Origin: CAVUCE01 sp963739985
Lineage (GTDB): Bacteria; Bacteroidota; Ignavibacteria; Ignavibacteriales; Ignavibacteriaceae
Assembly: GCA_963739985.1 (NCBI GenBank)
Contig: CAVUCE010000004.1
Location: forward strand, 1 to 64,000
Direction of reading: 5' to 3'
DNA length: 64,000 nt
A program made the position numbers and the translations under genes. The notes beneath the pieces are model-generated. The model had not been told where the DNA came from. It made no database searches and saw only the letters and a program-made list of their open reading frames with translations. Positions 52,401 to 60,375 of the stretch are shown here, in pieces. Every line of letters starts with the position of its first letter. Position 1 is the first letter of the stretch.

Positions 52401-53556
52401 CTAAAAAACTTTCACCTTTCAAATCATTATCAACATGAAAGTAAGTTGCCACTGTTTTACCTATGTCTGAAAATGTATCTCTTATTCCTAACGATTTAGT
52501 CTTGTGATTTTTTCTGTAAAATAACAAAGGTACATACTCTCTGCTGTGATCAGTGCTTGGCGTAGTTGGATCATTACCGTGATCAGCAGTTATCACTACT
52601 GCATCGGATTCATCCAGTCTCGATAAAAAGTCGGGAAGAAAATCATCAAACTCTTTTAATGCTTTTGCAAAACCTTCAGGATCATTTCTGTGCCCGAAAT
52701 AGACATCGAAATCAACGAGGTTTGCAAAGATAAAACTATTATCTACTTTATTAGTGTATTCATTTAGCCTATTACAACCTTCAGCATTCGATTTTGTCTT
52801 TTCTTTTATTTTTATTCCTTTATAATTGAAAAGATCGTTTACTTTTCCTATAGCCACGGTATTAATATTGTTTTTATAAAGAATATCTAATACTGTATCG
52901 GAGGGTGGGTCTAAGGAAAAATCTCTTCTATTGGTTGTTCTTGTAAATTTACCCGGTGCACCGACAAAAGGACGAGCTATAACTCTTCCAACATTCAATG
53001 GTGAACTTAAAACTTTTTCACGGGTTATTTCACAAATCTTATAAAGCTCCTCAACTGAGATAACTTCTTCATGAGCAGCTATTTGGAAAACTGAATCGGC
53101 TGATGTATAAATGATAGGGAATCCGGTTTTAACATGTTCGTCACCAAGTTCCTTAATTATTTCTGTTCCTGATGCTGCTTTATTTCCGAGTATCCCTTTA
53201 CAACCTGTTAATGCTAAAAATTTATCTACTAAATCAGATGGAAATCCATTTGGGAAATAGGAGAAATCAATATCAACAAAAAGGCCGGAGATTTCCCAAT
53301 GGCCAGTGGTTGAATCTTTTCCTTTAGAAATTTCTTTCATCTTTCCAAAAGAAGCTAAAGGAGTTTCAATTTTTTTAACGCCAATAATATCATTAATATT
53401 TCCCAAGCCCATTTTTTCCAAGTTTGGTAGTTGTAGTCCTTTCACAACTTTTGAAATATTAACAAGTGTATTACTTCCTTCATCGCCATAAGTTGAAGCA
53501 TCGGGAAGTTCGCCAATACCAACACCATCAAGAATTATTAAGAAAAAATTATTCAT
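52393..53556 (-). CDS. deoB: Phosphopentomutase
   Basis: 387 residues of the alkaline-phosphatase superfamily. NNFFLIILDGVGIGELPDA has the metal-binding Asp, GKDSTTGHWEISGL the phospho-Thr site, AVVITADHGNDPTTPSTDHS the second metal set. It interconverts (deoxy)ribose-1-phosphate and -5-phosphate with Mn2+, in nucleoside salvage. The product deoxyribose-5-phosphate is the DeoC substrate that gives acetaldehyde, a typical compartmented intermediate, so proximity to vertex proteins is meaningful. ATG 53554-53556; upstream is the GAF/GGDEF gene. Confidence 0.95.
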   Translation of the reverse strand: MNNFFLIILDGVGIGELPDASTYGDEGSNTLVNISKVVKGLQLPNLEKMGLGNINDIIGVKKIETPLASFGKMKEISKGKDSTTGHWEISGLFVDIDFSYFPNGFPSDLVDKFLALTGCKGILGNKAASGTEIIKELGDEHVKTGFPIIYTSADSVFQIAAHEEVISVEELYKICEITREKVLSSPLNVGRVIARPFVGAPGKFTRTTNRRDFSLDPPSDTVLDILYKNNINTVAIGKVNDLFNYKGIKIKEKTKSNAEGCNRLNEYTNKVDNSFIFANLVDFDVYFGHRNDPEGFAKALKEFDDFLPDFLSRLDESDAVVITADHGNDPTTPSTDHSREYVPLLFYRKNHKTKSLGIRDTFSDIGKTVATYFHVDNDLKGESFLDE

Positions 53557-53605
53557 CGTATAGATTTGAGATTATGAAAAAAAATAGATTTATTAAGAAT
53601 TGAAT

Positions 53606-55471
53606 TTAATTTACATTTCTAACTGTATTACCGCCACGTTCAAGTGCTTTTTGCAATGCAAGGTCAGCGTTGTAAATAACTTCATCTGAGTTAATTTTGT
53701 TATTAGCCGAAGCAACTCCTATAGAAACTGTATAAGTAGTTTGCTTGGAAACTACAGTTATTGGTTTACGAGCTATTTTAACTCTAAGTTTTTCTGCCCA
53801 AAGGAAAACATCTTTACTATTTGTGTTGAAAAAATAAACTGCAAAAACCTTCTCATTTAATCTTCCAAATAAGTTAAGGGGGGACATTTCTTTTGCAATG
53901 GTTTCGGAAATAGTTGAAAGTACTTTTGGAAAAGGATTTCCGTCAAATAATGATTCTTGTTCCAGAAAATCGTCTATCCTTATCAGAGCTAAAGAACTTG
54001 GTATTTTTAATTGTTGCGCCTTTATTAAATCAGAGCTTAATCTTTCTTTAAAGGTCTCTTCATTTAACGCTCTGGTTTCTATATCAACCGCCAAGAAACT
54101 CTTAAGCATAAGTTGTGTTGAATATGAGTATAAAATATAGGAGAAAATATTTAAAGCTCCTTTTAAGAACTGAATATCCGCATTTGTGTAAATCCCTTTT
54201 TTTAAACTTTCAAAACAAAGTACTCCGTAATTTTGACTATTGTACACCAGAGGTAGAGCAATAAAAGAGCCGTCAAAGCTAACATCTTCTATCTTGGAAT
54301 ATCTTATATATTTTTCAGCAGATGTATCATCTATTTTAATAGGCATACCGGTTAAAATTGATTTCCCAACTAGAGTTCCGTTTAATTCTATAGTTAATCC
54401 TTCTCCAACATATTTTAATGAAGTATTATTTAATATTTTCATCGTCTTGAATTTATTTTCTAACGGATGGAAATAAATAAATGCGAAGGCATCCCAGTTA
54501 ATTAGGCTACCAATAGAATTTTGCAAAGTAGCAATTATATCTTCGTCAGATTCGAAACGCTTATCGGTATTAATAATACCCAACAAATTTTTCAGTCTTT
54601 GCTGCGCAACAGAATCGGTATGTTTTTCTTCAAAGATTGTAATTACCATTGTAATTACCCTTACAAATCTGCCTAAAGCGTATATTGTCTCAATTCCAAA
54701 CGCATCAGATACTTTGGAATCAAGAGCAATTATTGCGATTAAAGATTTATCATAAAATAAAGGAACGCCAACAAAACTTCTAATACCTTCAGGACTACTG
54801 TAATAGCGTATTACATCTGTTTCCGCTGCCGGTGAAATATCACTTAATAATTCCGGTTCACCTTTTTGAACTATTTTACTTAGAATGTCATCTTCCAGAT
54901 CAAATTTACGTTGTGTTAATCCCGTAGAATTAGAAATGAATTTTTCTACCGTTAACTTTTCTTTCTTTTTATTATACCAGAAAAATATAGCTGTGTTAGC
55001 AACGTAAGCTTCTTTAAGAACAGTTAGAATTTTTTCTAAAACAAATGTAAATTGTCCATCGTGCCCAATTCCCTCAGGCAAAGCTTCATTTGCTATCTCT
55101 TCAAAGCGTTCTTTTAAGTCGGGAGGTTTTAAACGGGTTTTAGATATTCTGAATTCAGGAGTGTAGTTTTCAGCAGTTATTACTTCAACATCTTTATTTT
55201 TGGAAACTATCTCAAATGAGTCGTCATGATCTGAAGTTTCTTCTTTGCTAAATGATTCGGAGTCAGTGGTTTGATAATCTTCTTCATCATCATTTTCATA
55301 GCCTCCATCAAACTTAACAGAATCTCTTAGAAAGATTATAAAAGCGACATAAATGATAATTAGACTGAGCGTAATAATGCGAATGATTAGGTCGTCTGTA
55401 AAAAACAAAACCGCGGCTAATAGCGGAACAAGTAGAAATATTAATATTCGTTTTTTCTGCCTACGGTCCAT
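53606..55471 (-). CDS. GAF and degenerate GGDEF domain protein
   Basis: 621 residues. Two N-terminal transmembrane helices (about 7-24 and 29-46) are followed by an acidic linker (about 52-95), GAF-like domain 1 (about 140-285), GAF-like domain 2 (about 295-450), and a GGDEF-fold C-terminus (about 460-620). Where catalytic diguanylate cyclases have GG(D/E)EF, this protein reads FGRLNEKVFAVYF, so cyclase activity is unlikely; a ligand-binding or regulatory role is more probable. The end has the usual ADLALQKALERGGNTV. It is the first gene of the deoB string, with 49 bases between. Confidence 0.85.
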   Translation of the reverse strand: MDRRQKKRILIFLLVPLLAAVLFFTDDLIIRIITLSLIIIYVAFIIFLRDSVKFDGGYENDDEEDYQTTDSESFSKEETSDHDDSFEIVSKNKDVEVITAENYTPEFRISKTRLKPPDLKERFEEIANEALPEGIGHDGQFTFVLEKILTVLKEAYVANTAIFFWYNKKKEKLTVEKFISNSTGLTQRKFDLEDDILSKIVQKGEPELLSDISPAAETDVIRYYSSPEGIRSFVGVPLFYDKSLIAIIALDSKVSDAFGIETIYALGRFVRVITMVITIFEEKHTDSVAQQRLKNLLGIINTDKRFESDEDIIATLQNSIGSLINWDAFAFIYFHPLENKFKTMKILNNTSLKYVGEGLTIELNGTLVGKSILTGMPIKIDDTSAEKYIRYSKIEDVSFDGSFIALPLVYNSQNYGVLCFESLKKGIYTNADIQFLKGALNIFSYILYSYSTQLMLKSFLAVDIETRALNEETFKERLSSDLIKAQQLKIPSSLALIRIDDFLEQESLFDGNPFPKVLSTISETIAKEMSPLNLFGRLNEKVFAVYFFNTNSKDVFLWAEKLRVKIARKPITVVSKQTTYTVSIGVASANNKINSDEVIYNADLALQKALERGGNTVRNVN

Positions 55472-55566
55472 AATTTCTTATTTTGTTACATACAATTAAA
55501 AATTAATTGTTAATATAATTTTACTAAGCAATAATAGCAAACGGGTTTAAAATTAAGAAATGTAGA

Positions 55567-56151
55567 TTAATAGAATAATTTGTTAAAGCGATTTATAACC
55601 TCTTTTCGCCCCGTTTTTTTTACAGAGGAATATACCATTAAATTATCACCTAAACTCAATTCCGGGAAAAATTCTATAATTCTTTTTTTCGCCAAAGCAT
55701 ATTCGGATTGTTTAAGTTTATCAATTTTGCTTAGTAAAATAATATAAGGAATTGCAGTTGATCTCAACATCATATTAAGTTGAATATCTAAATCTGTAGG
55801 TTTATGTCTGCTATCCACAAGGTGAAAAGCTAAGGAAATTGAAGGAGAATGAGAGATGTATTCTGAAATTAACTTTGCCCAAAATTCACGTTCCTTTTTG
55901 CTTGTTTTCGCATATCCAAATCCAGGCAAATCTACTAAATAAAGCACATCATCTATATTGTAATAATTTATTGATCTGGTTTTGCCGGGAGTGGAGCTGG
56001 TTTTTGCTAAATCTTTACGATTGAAAAGTGAATTTATAAAAGAAGATTTTCCTACGTTAGACCTACCACAAAGTATCACCTCTGGCAGCGAATGTTTTGG
56101 TAAATCATTTAGTTGATAAACCGACTTTATAAACTCTTGTTTTTCAAACAT
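55567..56151 (-). CDS. engB: Ribosome-biogenesis GTPase EngB (YsxC/YihA)
   Basis: 194 residues. G1 GRSNVGKSSFINSL, G2 region TSSTPGKTRSINYY, G3 LVDLPGFGYA and G4 LLSKIDKL are all present; the G5 SSVKKTG is at the end. EngB is an essential GTPase for 50S subunit assembly. It is immediately downstream of the ribosomal operon but separated from rplQ by a terminator (56161-56189). The start is ATG 56149-56151. Confidence 0.95.
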   Translation of the reverse strand: MFEKQEFIKSVYQLNDLPKHSLPEVILCGRSNVGKSSFINSLFNRKDLAKTSSTPGKTRSINYYNIDDVLYLVDLPGFGYAKTSKKEREFWAKLISEYISHSPSISLAFHLVDSRHKPTDLDIQLNMMLRSTAIPYIILLSKIDKLKQSEYALAKKRIIEFFPELSLGDNLMVYSSVKKTGRKEVINRFNKLFY

Positions 56152-56160
56152 AATAAAAAA

Positions 56161-56189
56161 AAGAGTAACCGGAGCTTCCGATTACTCTT
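56161..56189 (-). terminator. Terminator of the ribosomal protein operon
   Basis: AAGAGTAACCGGA (56161-56173) pairs with TCCGATTACTCTT (56177-56189) with one mismatch around GCT. On the minus strand a U-run follows directly (the plus strand has eight A before it). It ends the long operon after rplQ. Confidence 0.9.
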
Positions 56190-56216
56190 ATTAAGATAAA
56201 TAATTATATTATAATT

Positions 56217-56708
56217 TTATTTCTTTTCTTTAGTAGTTGTCTCTTCAACAACATTTGCTTCTTCAACTTCATCAGCCTTAGCTTGCTTTTTAGCTTCAGT
56301 TTTAGCTTGTTTGTTATCTTTGTGTTCTTCAGCTTTGGCATTTGCAACATCGTTATAATCAACCAATTCAATAATTGCCATAGGTGCAGCATCACCAATT
56401 CTATTTCCTAATTTAATAACTCTGGTATAACCACCCGGTCTGTCACCAATCTTAGGAACAATTTCATTGAAGAGTTCTTTACCAACTTCTTTATCTCTTA
56501 AAACACTCATAACTTGTTTTTTAGAGTGAAGATCATTTTTTCTAGCTTTAGTAATAAGACTTTCTACAAATCCTCTAACTTCTTTAGCTTTCGCTTCGGT
56601 AGTCTTAATTCTCTTATGTTTAAGTAGCGAAGTTGACAATGCCACCATTAAAGCAGCACGATGGCTTGATGTTCTATTTAATTTCCTGCCTCTAACTCTG
56701 TGTCTCAT
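56217..56708 (-). CDS. rplQ: 50S ribosomal protein L17
   Basis: 163 residues. MRHRVRGRKLNRTSSHRAAL is the conserved L17 start and DRPGGYTRVIKLGNRIGDA the conserved core. Bacterial L17 is usually about 115-130 residues; here the last about 40 (HKDNKQAKTEAKKQAKADEV to KEKK) are a Lys/Glu/Ala-rich extension of low complexity, as seen in some Bacteroidota. Last gene of the operon; 22 bases after rpoA. Confidence 0.95.
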   Translation of the reverse strand: MRHRVRGRKLNRTSSHRAALMVALSTSLLKHKRIKTTEAKAKEVRGFVESLITKARKNDLHSKKQVMSVLRDKEVGKELFNEIVPKIGDRPGGYTRVIKLGNRIGDAAPMAIIELVDYNDVANAKAEEHKDNKQAKTEAKKQAKADEVEEANVVEETTTKEKK

Positions 56709-56729
56709 GAATAAACCTTTACAAAAAAA

Positions 56730-57725
56730 TTAGTTATTTTCAGTTTCGTCTTTTAGATATGCATCTACGTCCATACCAAATTCAAGACCTAAAGTTTCAA
56801 CTATTTCCATTAACTCCGCGAGTGATTTTCTTCCGAAGTTTCTGAATTTTAACATTTCGGATTCGTCTCTTCTAACAAGTTCAGCAAGATTTTTAATATT
56901 AGCTGCTTTTAAGCAGTTGTGAGATCTCACGCTTAATTCTAGATCATCAACATTTGTAAGAAGAATCTTTTTAACTCTTTCTTTTTCGCTATCCTTTTGG
57001 CTAACGGCTTGTTCTTCTTCCTGATCGATATCAAAATTGATAAATAGTTGAATATGATCTCTTAGAATTTTAGCTGCCTGAGTTAAAGAATCATCCGGTG
57101 TTATTGAACCGTCGGTGAAGATTTCCATAGTAAGTTTTTCGAAATCATTTTTATCGCCGATACGAACGTTCTCAACTTCATATTTTACATTTTTTATTGG
57201 TGTAAATATAGAGTCAATCGGAATAACACCAATTGTTTGATCAGGAGTTACATTTTCACCAGAAGGGACATATCCTTTACCTTTACCAACTCTAATTTCC
57301 ATGTCAAACTTAGCACTTTTATTAAGAGTAGCTAGATGTAACTCCGGATTTAATATTTCAATTTCGCTGCTAGCTTTTTGAATATCAGCAGCTGTAAATT
57401 CACCTTCGTCATTAAACGAAATATCAATTTTATTTGGTTTCTTATTTAGTAATTTCATTCTTACTTGTTTTAAGTTAAGAATGATTTCAGAAACATCTTC
57501 AACAACACCTTCAATGGTTGTAAACTCATGTAAAACGCCGCTAAATTTAACAGAAACAATTGCAGCACCCGTTAATGAGGACAATAATACCCGACGTAAT
57601 GAGTTTCCCAAAGTAACGCCATAACCTCTTTCCAAAGGTTGTAAAGTAAATTTGCCATACGTATTCGTATAACTCGTCTCATCAAGGACTACAGCTTCAG
57701 GCATTTTTAAGTTTGAAACAGTCAT
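56730..57725 (-). CDS. rpoA: RNA polymerase alpha subunit
   Basis: 331 residues. The N-terminal dimerisation domain (about 1-235; LQPLERGYGVTLGNSLRRVL assembles the core) is joined by an acidic linker (DIDQEEEQAVSQKDSEKE) to the C-terminal domain (about 255-325; LELSVRSHNCLKAANIKNLA, then RNFGRKSLAEL), which binds UP elements and activators. Start ATG 57723-57725. It sits between rpsD and rplQ as in most bacteria. Confidence 0.97.
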   Translation of the reverse strand: MTVSNLKMPEAVVLDETSYTNTYGKFTLQPLERGYGVTLGNSLRRVLLSSLTGAAIVSVKFSGVLHEFTTIEGVVEDVSEIILNLKQVRMKLLNKKPNKIDISFNDEGEFTAADIQKASSEIEILNPELHLATLNKSAKFDMEIRVGKGKGYVPSGENVTPDQTIGVIPIDSIFTPIKNVKYEVENVRIGDKNDFEKLTMEIFTDGSITPDDSLTQAAKILRDHIQLFINFDIDQEEEQAVSQKDSEKERVKKILLTNVDDLELSVRSHNCLKAANIKNLAELVRRDESEMLKFRNFGRKSLAELMEIVETLGLEFGMDVDAYLKDETENN

Positions 57726-57760
57726 TTAATAATCCTCTAAAATTAGTCAAAAAAAATTTT

Positions 57761-58387
57761 TTACTTGGAATAAAGCTCAACTACCAATTGTTCGTTGGCA
57801 TTTAGAGGAACGTCGACTCTATCCGGAACCTGTAAAAATGTTCCTGATAGCGAGGCTTTATCAATAGACAACCAAGAATAAGTACTGTCTTTTACACGTT
57901 TTAACGAACTATGTATTGCATCCAGTTTTTTACTTTTTTCTTTTATTTTGATTACATCACCAGAAGTCAAAATATATGATGGAATATCAACTAAGTGATC
58001 GTTTACTAATACATGTCTGTGTCTAATTATCTGTCTAGCTTGCTTGCGCGATGAAGCAAAACCAAGCCTATAAACAACGTTATCTAATCTGCTTTCCAAT
58101 ATGCGAACCAGGTTATCACCTGTAATACCCTTAGACTTGTTAGCTCTTTCAAAATAATTTCTAAATTGAGTTTCTAACAAACCGTATATTCTTTTAATCT
58201 TTTGTTTTTCACGCAACTGTACTCCGTATTCAGAAACCTTTGCTCTTCTAGAATTTCCATGTTGTCCCGGAGGATAATTTCTTACTTCAATAGGACATTT
58301 GTCTGAATAACATTTCTGACCTTTTAAAAACAGCTTCTGTCTTTCTCTTCTACATAATTTACAAACTGAATCTGTGTATCTAGCCAT
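57761..58387 (-). CDS. rpsD: 30S ribosomal protein S4
   Basis: 208 residues. The zinc-binding form: Cys9, Cys12, Cys26 and Cys31 near the start (SVCKLC, QKCYSDKC). The S4 RNA-binding domain (RLDNVVYRLGFASSRKQARQ) follows at about 96-160. S4 starts 30S assembly and in many bacteria represses the alpha operon; no obvious pseudoknot site was identified here. Confidence 0.97.
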   Translation of the reverse strand: MARYTDSVCKLCRRERQKLFLKGQKCYSDKCPIEVRNYPPGQHGNSRRAKVSEYGVQLREKQKIKRIYGLLETQFRNYFERANKSKGITGDNLVRILESRLDNVVYRLGFASSRKQARQIIRHRHVLVNDHLVDIPSYILTSGDVIKIKEKSKKLDAIHSSLKRVKDSTYSWLSIDKASLSGTFLQVPDRVDVPLNANEQLVVELYSK

Positions 58388-58407
58388 TTAGTAGTTCTCC
58401 AATAAAT

Positions 58408-58794
58408 TTAAACTCTTCTTTTCTTAGGCGGCCTGCAGCCGTTATGTGGAATTGGTGTAACGTCTTTAATCGAGCTGACGTCTAGCCCCGCTGTATTTAA
58501 TGCGCGAATAGCTGCTTCTCTACCGGAACCAGGTCCCTTAACAAATACATCTACTCTTCTTAGTCCTAAATCGTATGCTTCTTTAGCAGCAGCCTCAGCA
58601 GATGTTTGAGCTGCATAAGGTGTATTTTTTCTAGATCCTTTGAAGCCGTTTTTACCAGCAGAAGACCACGAAATTGTATTACCATAAATATCAGTAATAG
58701 TTACAATCACATTGTTGAAAGTTGCTTTAATATGTGCAACACCATTAGCGTCAACATGCGATTTCTTTTTTGCTTTCTTTATAACTTTAGCCAA
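58408..58794 (-). CDS. rpsK: 30S ribosomal protein S11
   Basis: 128 residues from TTG 58792-58794. GVAHIKATFNNVIVTITDIY, SSAGKNGFKGSRKNTPYAAQ and DVTPIPHNGCRPPKKRRV are diagnostic. It forms part of the 30S platform at the mRNA exit. It follows rpsM after 29 bases in the alpha operon. Confidence 0.97.
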   Translation of the reverse strand: MAKVIKKAKKKSHVDANGVAHIKATFNNVIVTITDIYGNTISWSSAGKNGFKGSRKNTPYAAQTSAEAAAKEAYDLGLRRVDVFVKGPGSGREAAIRALNTAGLDVSSIKDVTPIPHNGCRPPKKRRV

Positions 58795-58823
58795 GTCTTA
58801 AACCTCCAGTTATCAAACTAACA

Positions 58824-59207
58824 TTATTTCTTAGATGGTGCTTTTTTCTTACCGGCAACAGTTTTTCGTTTACCTTTACGTGTTCTGGAATTAGTACGTG
58901 TTCTTTGTCCACGTGCAGGTAAACCTCTTCTGTGCCTAATACCTCTGTAAGCACCAATATCCATTAATCTCTTAATATTTTGTTGCACTTCAGAACGAAG
59001 AGCACCCTCAACTTTATAATCTGAAGTTAAAAGAGCTCTAATTTCGGCAACTTCCTCATCGGTTAATTCCGAAACTTTTTTATCCGGATTAACTTTAGCC
59101 TTTTCTAATACATCTGCTGCAACTTTTGAACCTACACCAAAGATATATTGAAGGCCGAATAAGACTTTTTTATTTTTTGGTAAATCTACACCAGCTATAC
59201 GAGCCAA
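58824..59207 (-). CDS. rpsM: 30S ribosomal protein S13
   Basis: 127 residues from TTG 59205-59207. MARIAGVDLPKNKKV and YRGIRHRRGLPARGQRTRTN are the S13 start and the RNA-binding region near the subunit interface. The basic tail (KRKTVAGKKKAPSKK) contacts tRNA in the P site. Start of the alpha-operon half after rpmJ. Confidence 0.97.
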   Translation of the reverse strand: MARIAGVDLPKNKKVLFGLQYIFGVGSKVAADVLEKAKVNPDKKVSELTDEEVAEIRALLTSDYKVEGALRSEVQQNIKRLMDIGAYRGIRHRRGLPARGQRTRTNSRTRKGKRKTVAGKKKAPSKK

Positions 59208-59259
59208 TTATCTTCTCCTTAATTTTTTAATCCAAAGGTAATTAATCCTAAGGATGAAA

Positions 59260-59373
59260 TTAACCTTGACGTTGTTTATGTTTTGGATTCTTGCAAATTA
59301 CTCTAACAACGCCTTTACGCTTAATTACTTTACAATTATCACAAATCTTTTTAACAGATGATCTGACTTTCAT
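59260..59373 (-). CDS. rpmJ: 50S ribosomal protein L36
   Basis: 37 residues, too short for most gene tables: MKVRSSVKKICDNCKVIKRK, then GVVRVICKNPKHKQRQG. Cys11, Cys14, Cys27 and His32 form the zinc ribbon, so this is the zinc-binding (C+) paralogue. ATG 59371-59373 is 10 bases after the infA stop. Positioned between infA and rpsM as in most bacteria. Confidence 0.97.
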   Translation of the reverse strand: MKVRSSVKKICDNCKVIKRKGVVRVICKNPKHKQRQG

Positions 59374-59383
59374 TTCAGCTCCA

Positions 59384-59602
59384 CTATTTATATCTGTAGG
59401 TTATCCTACCTTTTGTTAAATCATATGGAGACAATTCAATTGAAACTTTATCTCCCACAAGTATTTTTATAAAATGCATTCTCATTTTACCCGAGATATG
59501 AGCCAGTATTTCATGCCCATTGTCAAGCTTCACTTTAAAGTGTGCATTGGGTAAAGTCTCAGTTACAACTCCGTCTACCTTAATTGGTCCTTGTTTAGCC
59601 AT
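59384..59602 (-). CDS. infA: Translation initiation factor IF-1
   Basis: 72 residues from ATG 59600-59602 (MAKQGPIKVDGVVTETLPNA); the frame extends two codons further but the family starts here. The OB-fold (FKVKLDNGHEILAHISGKMR, then DKVSIELSPYDLTKGRITYR) is complete. IF-1 binds the ribosomal A site in initiation. Its ATG overlaps the map stop by one base (TAATG), so the two are coupled. Confidence 0.96.
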   Translation of the reverse strand: MAKQGPIKVDGVVTETLPNAHFKVKLDNGHEILAHISGKMRMHFIKILVGDKVSIELSPYDLTKGRITYRYK

Positions 59603-60366
59603 TAACAAACCGTTAGTATTTCCGGATTACCGTTTGTGATTAAAATCGAATGTTCGAAATGCGCAGAAGGCATTCCGTCAGATGTTATTACAGTCCAGCC
59701 GTCCGGCAAAGTTTTTACAGTATATCTACCGGCATTAACCATTGGTTCAATCGCTATGATCATACCATTTTTCAATTTTGGCCCCACACCGGTTTTACCG
59801 TAATTAGGAACCGAAGGATCTTCATGTAAAAACTTACCAACACCGTGCCCACAAAGATCTCTTACAACGGAAAAACCATTATTCTCAACAAATTCTTGAA
59901 CAGCGAATCCAATATCGCCAATTCTATTGCCTTCTTTGGCTGCTTCAATACCTAAATACAATGATTTCTCGGTAACATCCATTAATTTTTTCTTATCCGA
60001 AGAAATCTCTCCAACTGCAACTGTTAATGCAGCATCGCCAAAATAGCCATCCTTTTGAACTCCAACATCAAGAGAAATTATTTCTCCCTCTTTCAAAATT
60101 CTTTCACCGGGAATTCCATGAACTACTTCTTCATCAACAGAAGAACAAATAGAAGCGGGAAAATCAATTGAAGGCCCGCCCTGGGAATAACCCTTAAATG
60201 CTGCAATAGCATTATTACTCATTATATAATCATCGGCTATCTGATCTAACTCTTTTGTTGTTACTCCGGGCTTAACATTCTTTTTTAACAACTGAAGAGT
60301 CTCGGCAACAATCTTACAACTTTCTCTAATAAAATCTATTTCTTTTTTTGTTTTTATATAAATCAC
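59602..60366 (-). CDS. map: Methionine aminopeptidase type I
   Basis: 254 residues from GTG 60364-60366. It removes the initiator Met. Metal ligands are in SLDVGVQKDGYFGDAALTVA (two Asp), DLCGHGVGKFLHEDPSV (His), IIAIEPMV (Glu) and HFEHSILIT (Glu). No N-terminal zinc-finger extension. It lies directly after secY with nine bases between; adk, which usually separates them, is absent. Confidence 0.95.
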   Translation of the reverse strand: MIYIKTKKEIDFIRESCKIVAETLQLLKKNVKPGVTTKELDQIADDYIMSNNAIAAFKGYSQGGPSIDFPASICSSVDEEVVHGIPGERILKEGEIISLDVGVQKDGYFGDAALTVAVGEISSDKKKLMDVTEKSLYLGIEAAKEGNRIGDIGFAVQEFVENNGFSVVRDLCGHGVGKFLHEDPSVPNYGKTGVGPKLKNGMIIAIEPMVNAGRYTVKTLPDGWTVITSDGMPSAHFEHSILITNGNPEILTVC

Positions 60367-60375
60367 AAAAACTTC

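Noticed and set aside
56204..56398. 64-residue minus-strand frame of Lys/Leu repeats
   Set aside because: Out-of-frame reading of the low-complexity L17 tail.
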